From Paralichthys olivaceus (Eukaryota; Chordata; Actinopteri; Pleuronectiformes; Paralichthyidae), in contig NC_091098.1 in assembly GCF_024713975.1 (NCBI RefSeq), positions 25,725,316 through 25,789,315 of the forward strand: a stretch of DNA of 64,000 bases. Reading direction: 5' to 3'. A program made the translations under genes and the position numbers. The notes under the pieces were generated by a model. That model was given only the letters and a program-made list of their open reading frames with translations, did no database searches and was not told the origin of the DNA. This document shows, piece after piece, positions 54,871 through 64,000 of the stretch (its first letter is position 1; every line of letters starts with the position of its first letter).

Positions 54871-57800
54871 CAAAGAAAAAGCTGTGATTATAAATTGAGA
54901 CCATCATCTCGCACCGACGTAAATTTACGCCTCTTCCAAAAAGCCCAAAGGGATTTTCTCTGCACATGCATCCAATTAACACTATTAAGTCATACGTACA
55001 CGCAGCGGCTCGTGTTATTCGCCTGCACGCTTCTTCAAAGCGTCTCCAAAATGAGGTTTGAGATTCACAGTCTGAGACGTTTGATGTTCAGAAATACTGA
55101 TCATCCTGCTCGAGATCACAGGCCGGTGAATTCAGCTTTGGGAAACTGAAGCGAACGTGCGAAGGTTGTTTTTGATTCATCTCGATGAATCTAAACGACT
55201 GAAAACACAAACGCTCTCAGGTGACGACTTTGTACTGAATCTGCAAAACAACCTCGGAGGTGAACACGCCCCCTTGTTTTGAGTTTAATGCAAGAAAAAC
55301 ATTTAGCAGATAATTACAAAACTATCACAGATAAAAATGATGATAACAAGCTGTTGTTTTCAGGACTTTCATTCCGACTCAATAACTGAGAGAACTTTTT
55401 TTTTTTGTTTGTTTAATCTTCTTTGTAGATTTGCAGATTGTGACTTTTTCAGAGCAAAAGCTTTCATCTAAAGTGTAAAAAAAACAACAACAGGATGTTC
55501 ATGGTAAAAGAAACTGGACCACGCAGTGATACGGAGAGTGTGAGTGAATAAAGATGCATCACTCACAGAGTTAACCCACTTCCACATTTTAAATGATGAA
55601 ACAGGAGATCGTCTTTGTTTTTTCTCCTTTTGACGAAACGAAACCAGCGACATCAGTCGTTCTACACGGAAGAAAGAAACTAAAAATATAGATCCAGGTT
55701 TAAAAAAAACTACAACATGAGTCGTTTCAGCTAAAGTGACATTTACGTTAAGCTGACGTGGCCCCCTAGTGGCCATTCTTTCAATGTATTGACGTGAGAC
55801 ATAATGAACTGCACCAAATTACTCAGACTCATAAATATCAGTCTCCTAAATATGATTTGTTTCATGAACATCCTTGAATTATTCTCACAGACAGTGAAAA
55901 AGTAATTTCTGGATCTGTCCTGACTCTGACCCAGTAAACCCCCCCACCCACACCCCCCCACAAATTTCATGTTTATCCTTTCAGTAATTTTTACTTCCAG
56001 AAAACAAACGACCAGAGACGATGAAAACACAAACCTCAAGAGCATGAAGCCTCTTTTCCACTCGACAAAAACAACAACAACAAATGTCCGCTGACTTCTA
56101 TCAACATCTGGCTTTTGTCTCTAACTGTCTTTCGCTCCGGGGGTCAGACGAGCGGACAAAGGTTTTATCTGCTTCAGCTCTGATCAGCAGTGATGTGAAA
56201 TACGACACCTGAGGAACATTCGCTTGTTTCTTCTTCTGCAGTGACGTAAACTACACCTCCGGGCGTTGCAGGTGAGCAGCCATGAACGTTTGTGTACTTT
56301 CAGTAATTTGGGGAAAAAAACATGCGATGGTGTCTCCACATCGTGCAAACTGCTACACCGGTAAGAGACTACGCGTTTCGTTCATTCTGCGTCCGTTTGG
56401 TGCGTAGCTTGTGCACGTCCTTAGAAATGCATGGTGACCTTTACGCTAGGTGCAATACCCACATAGCAGATTGGGGGCAGTAGCGAGTCCTGGACAGGGT
56501 CAGTGGTCATGTTACCAGACGTGACGGAGAGTTTTGAAAACACGTGTCATCGTCTAGTCTGTCCATTATCCAAATGTCTCGACATCCTTGTTTATGTTTC
56601 CTGCAAATCCAGATGAGATCACACTCAATCCCACTCCACTTATAAAAGTGCTGTTTTCTAACCACGAGCAAATTGATTTTGTGCCAAAACCAAGTAAAAC
56701 CGTAACCGCTCAGTAACAGGGATTTATTTTCGATCTATTTTCTACGGTTGTCCGTCTTATTTCTGTTGACTAAAGAAAAAGAAAATGTTTCGTCAGGTAA
56801 TTCAGAGGTTTTGAGTTTTTGGACACCGGAGCTCGGAGGAATATTAAAAATCACACACAAGTAGATCAGACTTTTTTGACAAGATGAATGTAGGACATCC
56901 GGAGACAAAATCAAAGACAAGAAGACACAACAAACACAACAGGCTGCTCTCCACCTCTACACACACACACACACACACACACTTCCTGCTCGGCTGCTCT
57001 GGCGTGGGTTTGTCGCTCGAGGCCACGTCACCGAGCATGAAGGTGTTAATTTGGTGTGTCACTTCTGTGACTAAGAACATGGTCTCCCTCCTCAGCTGTA
57101 ACCTTTAGACTAAGATTTCCGAGGTGCTGCCGCCGCTCGACTCCAGACTGTGTGTCCCTGGAGGACAACGCTGTTGGGCACGACGAGAGGAAAAGGGCAG
57201 GCAGGGGTGATCGCCACTTCCACCGCCACCCCTCCTCACTCCAACACGCCAGAGTTTCCGTGCGAACCTAAGACTGCTGGCCGCCTCCAGCAGGCTCTCA
57301 CACCGAATGCGGACATTGTGAAGCGGAATCAGTGGCCCGGCCGTTGAACCACGGCACACGCTCCGATGCCTTTGACAGACACTTAATAAGGACTCATACT
57401 CTATGCGGCCCACAGAGCAAGGTGATTATGTCTGTAGGTAATTGGCCCGCTAACAGCGACATGATCCCAGCCCCTGTTGTGACCTGCCTGAATAATGAAA
57501 CAACAATAAAATGGCAAACGTGGTCCCTCCACCCGGCTCCTGAGGAGGTGTGAGGCATCTTTTCTTTGTGCCGGGCGGAGGATGGAGAGGGTGTAAGACA
57601 AACAAAGTGATACGACGGTGAGGAGCTGATGTGGCGGCGTGGTCTCGGGGTTTTCCCACAGTGCTTTGTTTGCTTGCTCTTTGTCTGACGCTGAAAGAGG
57701 CAGCTCAGAGCCATGTTGCTCGATGAGTCACCTTGCCGAAGAGTCCAAAGCCCAAAACATCAACCTTTTATTAAAGGGAGATGTTTGAGTGGGCAAGACG

Positions 57801-58917
57801 GCAACCTGGGTTTGATCCCCGACTGTAACATCAAATGGCCTCACGTCTAAAAGAAGAAGTGATTTACACGCTGGCTCTCCATTTTACTATGTCTCACAAT
57901 GGAAACTACAAGGCAGATGTCATAAATTAGCACATGGGCTGTAATAACACTATACGCCTATCTTAGGGAAGTGACTGAATGGTAATATCCATCTGTGCTC
58001 CTGCAGGATTTACAGTGTTTCTAATTATCTCAGGCTCCAGGACTACCTGCTGAGCCAGGCGGCGCAGGTTTCTGCACATCTGGTGAGAGCCACGTTTGGC
58101 CTCAGACCAAAGAGACGCTCAACTTATTGTTTTGTTTGGGCTCCGGAAAGACCACGAACCAGAGAGAGAGAGAGAGAGAGAGAACGGAAACCAAACAAAC
58201 CAAATTCAAATTGTCGCTTCTCGTCACAGTCGACAGCATCGTCTGAGCAACGATTACCGAAAAGATCAGCAGCCGATCGTCCTGTTCGGTGACACATTGA
58301 TTTACATTTACAAAATGACTCAAGCACATTCACTCCCTCTCACTTTATTTGTCATCCCGCAGACCTAATTGGCTAACTTTCTTTGTTGCTATGCTGGCCG
58401 GATTTCAGATGTGTGGGAACTGCTGCCTCTCCACCGCTGATTAGCTTAGTTATGAAAACAGTGTGATTTTGGACGAGCAGATCACAGTCGTCCTCACGGG
58501 AGATTCAAAGCGCAGCATTTGCCTCTGAAGAACCAAAGGGTGTGAGGATGGTGGAGGAGATGCTGATGTAGGGACGTACAAACGAATCAGACTGTTTTGA
58601 AACGATGGTCAAAAAGCCCTGGGCCCGTAATCCTCGACTGTTTTTGAAGGAGGAAGGTGGGTGGGAGAAAGAGAGAGGGAGATGTAGGACAGGACGGTCG
58701 TAGTAGCTCCACTGAATCAGAGCCTTTGTGATTTGCTGTGTAACAAAAAACCAAAATGGCAGATAAGAGTGAAGAACAAAGTGACTGTTTAAATCCCTGA
58801 ACTCAAAACTCATCTCCTCAAGAATGAATGACAGCGTTGTGTGTTTGATTTGATCCATAGTGGGTCTTTCTTTTAAATTCAAGTGTCTGTGAGTTCTTTA
58901 ATTAAACGAATTACTAC

Positions 58918-58966
<49 letters not shown>

Positions 58967-59076
58967 ATTAACAAAATGCTGCTGATGTGGAATATTTCAT
59001 GCCTGGTAAAAAAAAAATGGCAGCACCACAAAGGGTCTGCATGTGCAGCACATTTTGAAATGTGAAACAAAACAAG

Positions 59077-59150
<74 letters not shown>

Positions 59151-59601
59151 GTCTGTCTCTCTGTCTCTCTGTCTGTCTGTCTGTCTGCCTGTCTTCACAT
59201 CCAGGACGTGGCCTCAGCATCACTCAGGAACCATTTCTCTGCTGCATGCATGCCTCTACCTGCTCTGGGCCTTGGAAACAGATCCGGCACTGGGGGGTCC
59301 GCAGGCTGCTGGCGGTGCTGGCCAGAGACACAGCGTCCAGGCCCACTTGCAGCTTGGGCTCCTTGTCCTCGAACGCCAGGCTCCGGGGCCGCGGGTCGCT
59401 GCCGTAGTACTCCTCCTCGTCGTCCCGGGAATGGCAGTCGACGAACGGGGGCCAGCCGCAGCCGCCCATCCCCAGACCTCGCATGGTGGTGGTGGTGGTG
59501 GTGGTGGAGCGTCTCTCTGTGTCTGACTGTCTCGAATCGGATCGCATAAACACCAGGACCTTCAGTTCATTGAAAAACATGCGGATCCGATACTTGAACA
59601 T
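50166..59601 (-). CDS. marchf9: Membrane-associated RING-CH E3 ubiquitin ligase 9
   Basis: Four coding exons: 59260-59601, 52999-53154, 51095-51287, 50166-50500; 1026 bp, 341 aa (human 346). The start [18 protein letters not shown] matches the MARCHF4/9 amphipathic N-terminus. The RING-CH (C4HC3) finger begins with CRICF at the end of exon 1 and continues in exon 2 with [19 protein letters not shown] and CELCYFKYQ. Exon 3 encodes two membrane segments ([41 protein letters not shown]). The tail ends VMRVTTV, a class I PDZ-type ligand. Family members ubiquitinate immune and adhesion receptors (MHC I, CD4, ICAM1) in the trans-Golgi and lysosome. DDEEEYYGS and the second half of exon 1 favour MARCHF9 over MARCHF4. 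Exon 1 contains a run of seven Thr codons made by a triplet repeat. Intron 1 is about 6.1 kb. Confidence 0.94.
51950..52205 (+). repeat. RTE-like LINE 3' tail copy
   Basis: CACCAAATTACACAGACTC, ATGAATTATTCTCTGAGAAA, CAAGTTTCATCGTAATCCG, TTTTTGCGTAATCCTGC and AACCTCCTCCGTGGC occur in order. This is the wording of a very abundant percomorph repeat. It lies in a marchf9 intron, antisense to the gene. Confidence 0.7.
52430..52560 (+). repeat. RTE-like LINE 3' tail fragment
   Basis: GATCTGCCCCTAAAAACTT, TTCGTAATCCTGCTGACGAA and ACAAAACCTCCTCTG give the end of the same family as 51950-52205. Confidence 0.6.
52854..52975. repeat. C-rich 16- to 18-bp minisatellite beside marchf9 exon 2
   Basis: A C16-type run is followed by about six GGCCCTGGATCCCCCC units of slightly different length. 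It ends 24 bp from the exon 2 donor (52998), and is G-rich on the transcribed-sense strand. Confidence 0.92.
54098..54138. repeat. (ATCTT)n microsatellite
   Basis: CATCTCATCTCATCTT passes into five or more exact TATCT/ATCTT units. Confidence 0.9.
54803..54868. repeat. (GT)n microsatellite
   Basis: About 32 uninterrupted GT units, the longest dinucleotide GT tract in the window. Confidence 0.97.
55805..56045 (+). repeat. RTE-like LINE 3' tail copy
   Basis: It shares CACCAAATTAC and CAGACTCATAAATATC with 51950-52205, then CTTGAATTATTCTCA, TTTCTGGATCTGTCCTGA and CAGTAATTTTTACTTCC. It is more decayed. Confidence 0.6.
56959..56982. repeat. (CA)n microsatellite
   Basis: About 12 units in marchf9 intron 1. 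Confidence 0.93.
57785..57850 (+). repeat. Possible tRNA-SINE fragment
   Basis: TGGGCAAGACGGCAACCTGG is followed by GTTTGATCCCCGACTG, a B-box-like end. It is too short to classify. Confidence 0.3.
58160..58184. repeat. (GA)n microsatellite
   Basis: About 11 GA units. Confidence 0.93.
58914..58967. repeat. (ATT)n microsatellite
   Basis: About 17 ATT units in marchf9 intron 1. Confidence 0.95.
59079..59192. repeat. (TC)n then (TCTG)n microsatellite
   Basis: About 30 TC units pass into TCTG/TCTC units, ending some 65 bp from the marchf9 exon 1 donor. Confidence 0.96.
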
Positions 59602-59935
59602 GTTTGGCTACATAAACCAGACTGAAGCAAACCAGCGAAATGTTCCCGTCCCTGTTCTTATGATTAGTATTGTTATTGTTCGTGTTCTTCATACACCTGC
59701 TGGGTTCATTCTCGCGGTGGAGTCCTGTTATTCAGAGGAATCAAAAAGCTCTCGCCCCACTGGAGGCATGTGTGTCGAAGCCAATGCGGATGAAAGATTT
59801 CCCCTCTTCTTCTCTCCTCCGATGTTCATCACTTCCACAACTCAGCAAACGTTTTCCTCAGACGCATGTTCCAGAAAACATCACAACTCGCACTGGTTCT
59901 CATGTGCACGGTCCATTTTCTGCAGAAAACACCTC

Positions 59936-59982
59936 CGTGTGTGTGCGTGTGTGTGTGTGTGTGCGTGTGTGTGTGTGTGTGT
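59936..59982. repeat. (GT)n microsatellite
   Basis: GT units with GC interruptions in the marchf9 leader. Confidence 0.93.
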
Positions 59983-60732
59983 TAAAGATGCACTATGTGG
60001 GCTTGCAGCAGAAATAGCCTCGGCTACATGTTTTGCTACCCAAAGCAGAAGACTGAGAGAGAGTGGACGAGGTGAGGAGAGAGCAGAGGATGGGATGTAA
60101 AACACAACGACACGCCATCCACACAGTCACATCTGGAGCTCTTGTCAAGAATCATAATCCAGATGTGTGGAGGAGGAAACGGGAGTTTGACCATAAAATG
60201 TCTCCTTTATTCTTCTTATTGTTCTTCTTCTTATTGTCCCTCTGTGTGCGGATCATCCCCCCCCAAGCGTCAGATCATGGTCCCGTTTTCCTCTCTACTC
60301 CATCTCCTCTGTGCGAAGCCTCCACCGACAATCCCCGACCATCCGAACCGTCGACGGCGACAACAACACAATCCCCGCTCGTGTGCATGTTTCTCCGGGA
60401 GCTCAGCTGCGAACGCGGCGACGCAGAAGCACCACAGAGCCCCGAGATTCCCGTCGTCGCTCGATGTCCATCAGCATTTCGAAGCAAAAAAAAAAAAAAT
60501 ATTATTTTTTTAAATGAAGAAAACGGGGATGAATCGTCAGGAAGGTGGAGGAGCCGCGATTTTTCCGATCAGACAAAAAGAAGCTGCATGAAGACGCATC
60601 CGAGGGTAATTACCCAGCAGTAATGACATTGATTATTGGATCAGATAGATGGTGGTGATGATGCCGCTGCTTTTCCTCCTCGAAATGGTCGGCTTGGAGA
60701 TTGAACCAACGCAGCAGCCACTTCCGGAATAG

Positions 60733-60796
60733 AGAGAGAGAAAGAGGAGGAGGAGGAGGAGGAGGAGGAGGAGAAGAAGAAGAAGAAGAAGAAGCA
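60733..60796. repeat. (GGA)n/(GAA)n microsatellite
   Basis: GAGA, then about nine GGA and seven GAA units. Confidence 0.95.
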
Positions 60797-61051
60797 AACA
60801 AACCCGGACAGTCACCCGGTAAACAAGCCGCTGTTTCTCCTCCACTCATCCACCCTTCTTCCCCCCGGTGGACGGTGAGAGTCTCCCCGGGATCCAGCCG
60901 CTGGTCCCCGCTGCTGATCCAGCTGCTGCTGCAGGAGAAGCTCCGGTGGTCTGTCACCGAGCAGCGCCGCTGTCCGTGGTGCTGATCCCCGCTGCTGACG
61001 CGAGGGCTGCGGCCACATGCACGAGGAGCGCGCCAAGTATGAACCGGACCT

Positions 61052-61088
61052 GAGTGTGTGTGTGTGTGTGTGAGTGTGTGTGTGTGTC
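61052..61088. repeat. (GT)n microsatellite
   Basis: GT units with one GA interruption. Confidence 0.93.
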
Positions 61089-61211
61089 AGGTTGAGGTCA
61101 GAGTCAATCTCCAGGAAATGAATGTAAGTCAATGAGGAGTCCTCTACAATGATGGAGACATGACTGTCTCCAGTATAAACTGTGACCTCAAGGGTTCAGG
61201 TTCAATCAGCA

Positions 61212-61263
61212 TTAAAGGGATAGTTCACAAAAATTTTCATTTTTGGGTGAACTGTCCCTTTAA
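61212..61263. mobile_element. Minimal 52-bp palindromic MITE
   Basis: TTAAAGGGATAGTTCA (61212-61227) faces TGAACTGTCCCTTTAA (61248-61263), arms matching at 15 of 16 positions around a 20-bp A/T-rich centre. This is the pattern of a widespread fish MITE whose ends read AAAGGGATAGTTCA, with TTAA at both borders. Confidence 0.75.
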
Positions 61264-61433
61264 GGAGAGTGTAAGGTTAGGTTTAGGTCAAAGTTTGGGT
61301 TAGTTATATTTCTGGTTAAGGTATGAATGGGTCATGGTTAATGTTGGGGGATGAGGTTTTGGTTAATGAATGGAAGTTAACTCAAAGTCTTAATAATGAC
61401 GGTTTAAACCTGTGTGTTCCTGTTAATGAGGTT

Positions 61434-61600
61434 AGGTTATGTTTATGTTTATGTTCAGGTTTAGGTTCAGGTTTAGGTTTAGGTTTATGTTTATGTTCAT
61501 GTTCATGTTCATGTTTATGTTTATGTTCATGTTCATGTTCAGGTTCAGGTTTAGGTTTAGGTTTAGGTTTATGTTTATGTTTATGTTTAGGTTAGAGCCA
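61434..61600. repeat. Hexanucleotide array GTTTAG/GTTTAT/GTTCAT/GTTCAG
   Basis: About 26 hexamers of the form GTTYAK are arranged in runs of the same variant. A 170-bp run-in (61262-61430) contains scattered GGTTA words. Confidence 0.93.
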
Positions 61601-62424
61601 GGCAAGAAGTAAGAACGGTTGATGTTAGAGTCTCCAGGAAATCAATGTAAGTCAAGAGTTAGGTTTAAGTTAAGTTAAGGTTAGGTATTCAGTTGCGATG
61701 ATAAGGGTTAGGGGGCGATAGCGAGTACATAATGCCAATGAGTTATGCTTTTCTACTTTTCTTAAGTAGTATTATTAAATATACTACGTCTACCTCTGAT
61801 ATTGAATCAGTTCTTGGCGTCGGCAGAGATTTAAGAGTTTAGTTATCGAGAGGGAGAGTCCAGCTCACTGCATCCTTCGTCTTCTTCTCATTACTCAAGC
61901 GACCGAGCTGACATCGCTCCAGAGAGGCAGCACATCGAAAATGTTCTGCACAGAAACTTCACTGAGGCTTCGACACCAACGTCCCCGTTTCAGGTCTGCA
62001 GCTGGAAACGATGCCGCAGAGGAGGAAAGTGTCTCGGTGCCGTTTATCAGGAGGGAGAGACAAGGTAATTAGGGAAACATCACAGGCCCGGGTCCAGAGG
62101 TCACTTTAATCTGCAGTTTATAGAGATGAAGCCGTCTTACAGCTCCTCTGTCTCACGCGCTCTGGCTTTCTCACGCTATGCATTCTCCTCCATAGCAACA
62201 CGTCTCACAAAATCCCCCGCCACACTGATCTTGATTGATTTTTCACCCTCTGCTTGTTACAGATATGGATTTGTTTTAAGCACAACCGTTGATTTGAGAT
62301 GCAACGCCACACCCCGGCTATCATGCCATTGTTCTCCAACACATATGTATGTGTGGAGCTACACTCCATCGCTGGCAGTGATTAAGTGGGGGATCAGGAG
62401 AGTCGTCCAATTGTTACCTTCCCC

Positions 62425-62606
62425 CAAGGAGGTTGTGTTTTCACCCCCGTCCGTTTGTCGGTTGGTTTGTGTGTTTGTTCACAAGGAAGAAGACACAAAA
62501 AAGACTGAATGGATCATCGTGTAACTGGGTAGAAGTGCGTGGGTGTAGGTCAGAGACGAACACAGCAAACTGTGGTGCAGATCCAGAAATGTCTTTGACA
62601 TTGAAA
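62425..62606 (-). repeat. RTE-like LINE 3' tail copy (reverse orientation)
   Basis: CCCAAGGAGGTTGTGTTTTCACC, CGTCCGTTTGTCGGTTGG (each as separate words) and GTGGTGCAGATCCAGAAATG follow the reverse-oriented family. Confidence 0.6.
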
Positions 62607-63200
62607 GATAAGTCAAGTCGACTTTGATTGTCATTCCACCGAATACAAAGTGTACGGCTGAAGAAAATATTGTGTCTCTCAGGCCAGAGAGCAAAAGAAC
62701 AGTGCATCACAACATAAAATAAAAAGAGGACAGAGCTATGAGGCGGTGGGCTTGTGTAATGAAGAAATACTTAATAGATTAAGATAAGATACGACGACTT
62801 GCTAAGATTGTTGCAAAACGATATGAAGAGAAATAGATACGATACGATATGATAGGATATGCTATGATAAGATAGGATATGCTATGAGAAGAGATAAGAT
62901 AAGTTGAGATGAGATGAGATGAAACTGGACAGAAAGGAGTCGTGTGAGTTGAACCTGGTTTTTAACGCAGTCCAGAGAAGTGTGGTTCTACTGGGAGCAG
63001 AGCTGGAGCTCCTCCTGTCCTTCAGACACTCGGGGTGCGGATCACTGGAGGAGCTGCCCTGTGTGAAGGTGTCCTGCAGGGGGAGGGACGGCTTGTCCAT
63101 CAGAGAAGACAGCTTCGCCATCCTTCTCCTCCTGTCCCACCTCCTCCTCTGGGTCAAGGGGACGTCCCAGGACCGAGCTCCTAATCTGTCCAGCCTCTTC
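62607..63200 (-). mobile_element. Decayed non-LTR retrotransposon 3' end(s) with microsatellite tail
   Basis: The minus frame from 63157 reads AKLSSLMDKPSLPLQDTFTQ and HPECLKDRR, resembling the tail of fish non-LTR polyproteins (LxSIMDxPxHPLHDT, HPRCxKER), with frame breaks. It runs out into (ATCTC/TATCT)n at 62776-62926. Beyond it AAGTCGACTTTGATTGTCAT at 62612 and GTGTCTCTCAGGCC match another common fish LINE tail. Confidence 0.5.
62776..62926. repeat. GATAA/GATAC/GATGA pentanucleotide array
   Basis: Imperfect GATAA, GATAC, GATAT and GAGAT units; probably the tail of the adjoining retroelement. Confidence 0.8.
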
Positions 63201-64000
63201 CTGTCAGCAGCTCAGATGCTGCCGCTGTTTAAGTCAAATATAATAAATACTACTCAGGGGTTGAAGAGTATTTGTTTTTATATGTATGTTATTTTTACTG
63301 AATAATTCATGGGTCTTGGAAAATAAATCTGGACTGATGTCTACGGGTTTTGTGTGATTTCGTGCAGCTTGACTGAATTGAAGTGACTGATCTGAGCTCT
63401 ACAGTTTGTTTGAGACCTTCGAGTCCAGCAGCAGCAGCAGGTTCAGCTTGTTCACATTGTTCCTGTGACGATAACTGAGGTGGAAACAGAAGCTCACTCA
63501 GTTCTCTGAGCGTGTGAGATCACATGCAGGTTGTGCATTGTGTGGGAGGGCTATCTTCTGATGATGCCATGTGGGGGGAGGGTTGGTGATAAATGCTAAT
63601 AAGCCGATCATTCTGAAATAGTCCGAGCGTACGATGGCATCTGACTCCAGAGGACAGAAGCTGCTGCTTGATTCTCACATTCAGCAGAGGAAGAGTATTC
63701 ATGTTCAATGTGCTGGAAACTTGAATTCCTCATCTTTTCTTCCAACTCCGGCTCAGAACAACTATTCTACGTCCTCACACGTTCACTGGGGTTTGAACTA
63801 AATTAACTCTGGTTGTAATAAACTAGAGATTGTTGTAAAAACGTTTTTCAATAAGTAAACTGGTTAACAAATGTTTACTGGGGTACAAGAGTGAAACAGT
63901 CTGTCGTCGCTCTGTTGGCCTTTTCCTGCTAAATACAAATAAAACGAAATCAAAATGAAAATATACGTCTTTTGTTTCTGCTGCGTCCGACATCAATAGC

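Larger units (their letters stand above)
53155..59259 (-). other. marchf9: marchf9 intron 1
   Basis: About 6.1 kb with no further coding exon. It contains RTE-like and SINE-like scraps and many microsatellites. Acceptor TCCTGCAG and donor GTAGAG are clear. Confidence 0.8.
59602..61090 (-). promoter_or_regulatory. marchf9: marchf9 5' UTR and promoter region
   Basis: Upstream of the ATG at 59599-59601. A GT tract lies at 59936-59982. GC/CpG content rises at 60240-60480 and 60830-61050, and a (GGA)n/(GAA)n block lies at 60733-60795. The start site and any upstream exon could not be fixed. Confidence 0.35.
61264..64000. other. Upstream flank without a recognisable gene
   Basis: It holds a hexamer array and LINE/RTE tails listed separately. 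61790-62420 and 63240-64000 show no exon I can support; 62120-62520 has an open plus frame without known motifs. Confidence 0.5.

Noticed and set aside
59043..59549. 168-codon plus ORF
   Set aside because: It runs through the TC microsatellite and the antisense of marchf9 exon 1.

Overview
The window is vertebrate nuclear DNA, almost certainly from a spiny-rayed teleost fish. Genes are split into many exons by short introns with GT/AG sites. CA/GT microsatellites are everywhere, and several interspersed repeats typical of fish are present (an RTE-like LINE tail, a hAT-type MITE, L2-like LINE pieces, tRNA-SINE scraps). I cannot name the species from sequence alone.

Five protein-coding genes can be rebuilt exon by exon with consistent phase: nckap5l (+, CDS 10438-17679, 1416 aa), tmbim6 (-, 20162-22626, 237 aa), ctdsp2 (-, 27649-34972, 262 aa), slc11a2 (-, 40860-47588, 568 aa) and marchf9 (-, 50166-59601, 341 aa). 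A microRNA, mir-26a-2, lies in a ctdsp2 intron at 30001-30069. Its passenger arm matches the copy that sits in CTDSP2 in mammals, which settles the paralogue.

Layout: 1-10437 holds the putative promoter, two likely noncoding leader exons and the introns of nckap5l. nckap5l and tmbim6 converge tail to tail around 18.7-19.2 kb. The tmbim6 promoter is a CpG-rich block at 23.4-24.1 kb. 24.1-25.9 kb is AT-rich intergenic DNA. The ctdsp2 3' UTR, gene and promoter fill 26-35.8 kb, and its first intron contains a degenerate ~52-bp tandem array that touches the exon 1 donor. 35.8-40.8 kb is repeat-rich intergenic DNA. slc11a2 follows to 47.9 kb, then a short AT-rich gap. marchf9 runs from its 3' UTR (~49.4 kb) to a CpG-rich leader near 59.6-61.0 kb. 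61.1-64 kb holds only repeats that I can recognise.

The genes are not a pathway. They encode a centrosomal/microtubule plus-end protein, an ER calcium-leak and cell-death suppressor, a nuclear phosphatase of RNA polymerase II and SMADs, an endosomal iron importer and a Golgi/lysosomal ubiquitin ligase. All have human orthologues on 12q13-q14, and the convergent TMBIM6/NCKAP5L arrangement is also seen in human, so this is a conserved synteny block. I found no clearly new protein system. The most unusual structure is the tandem array at the ctdsp2 first-exon boundary.
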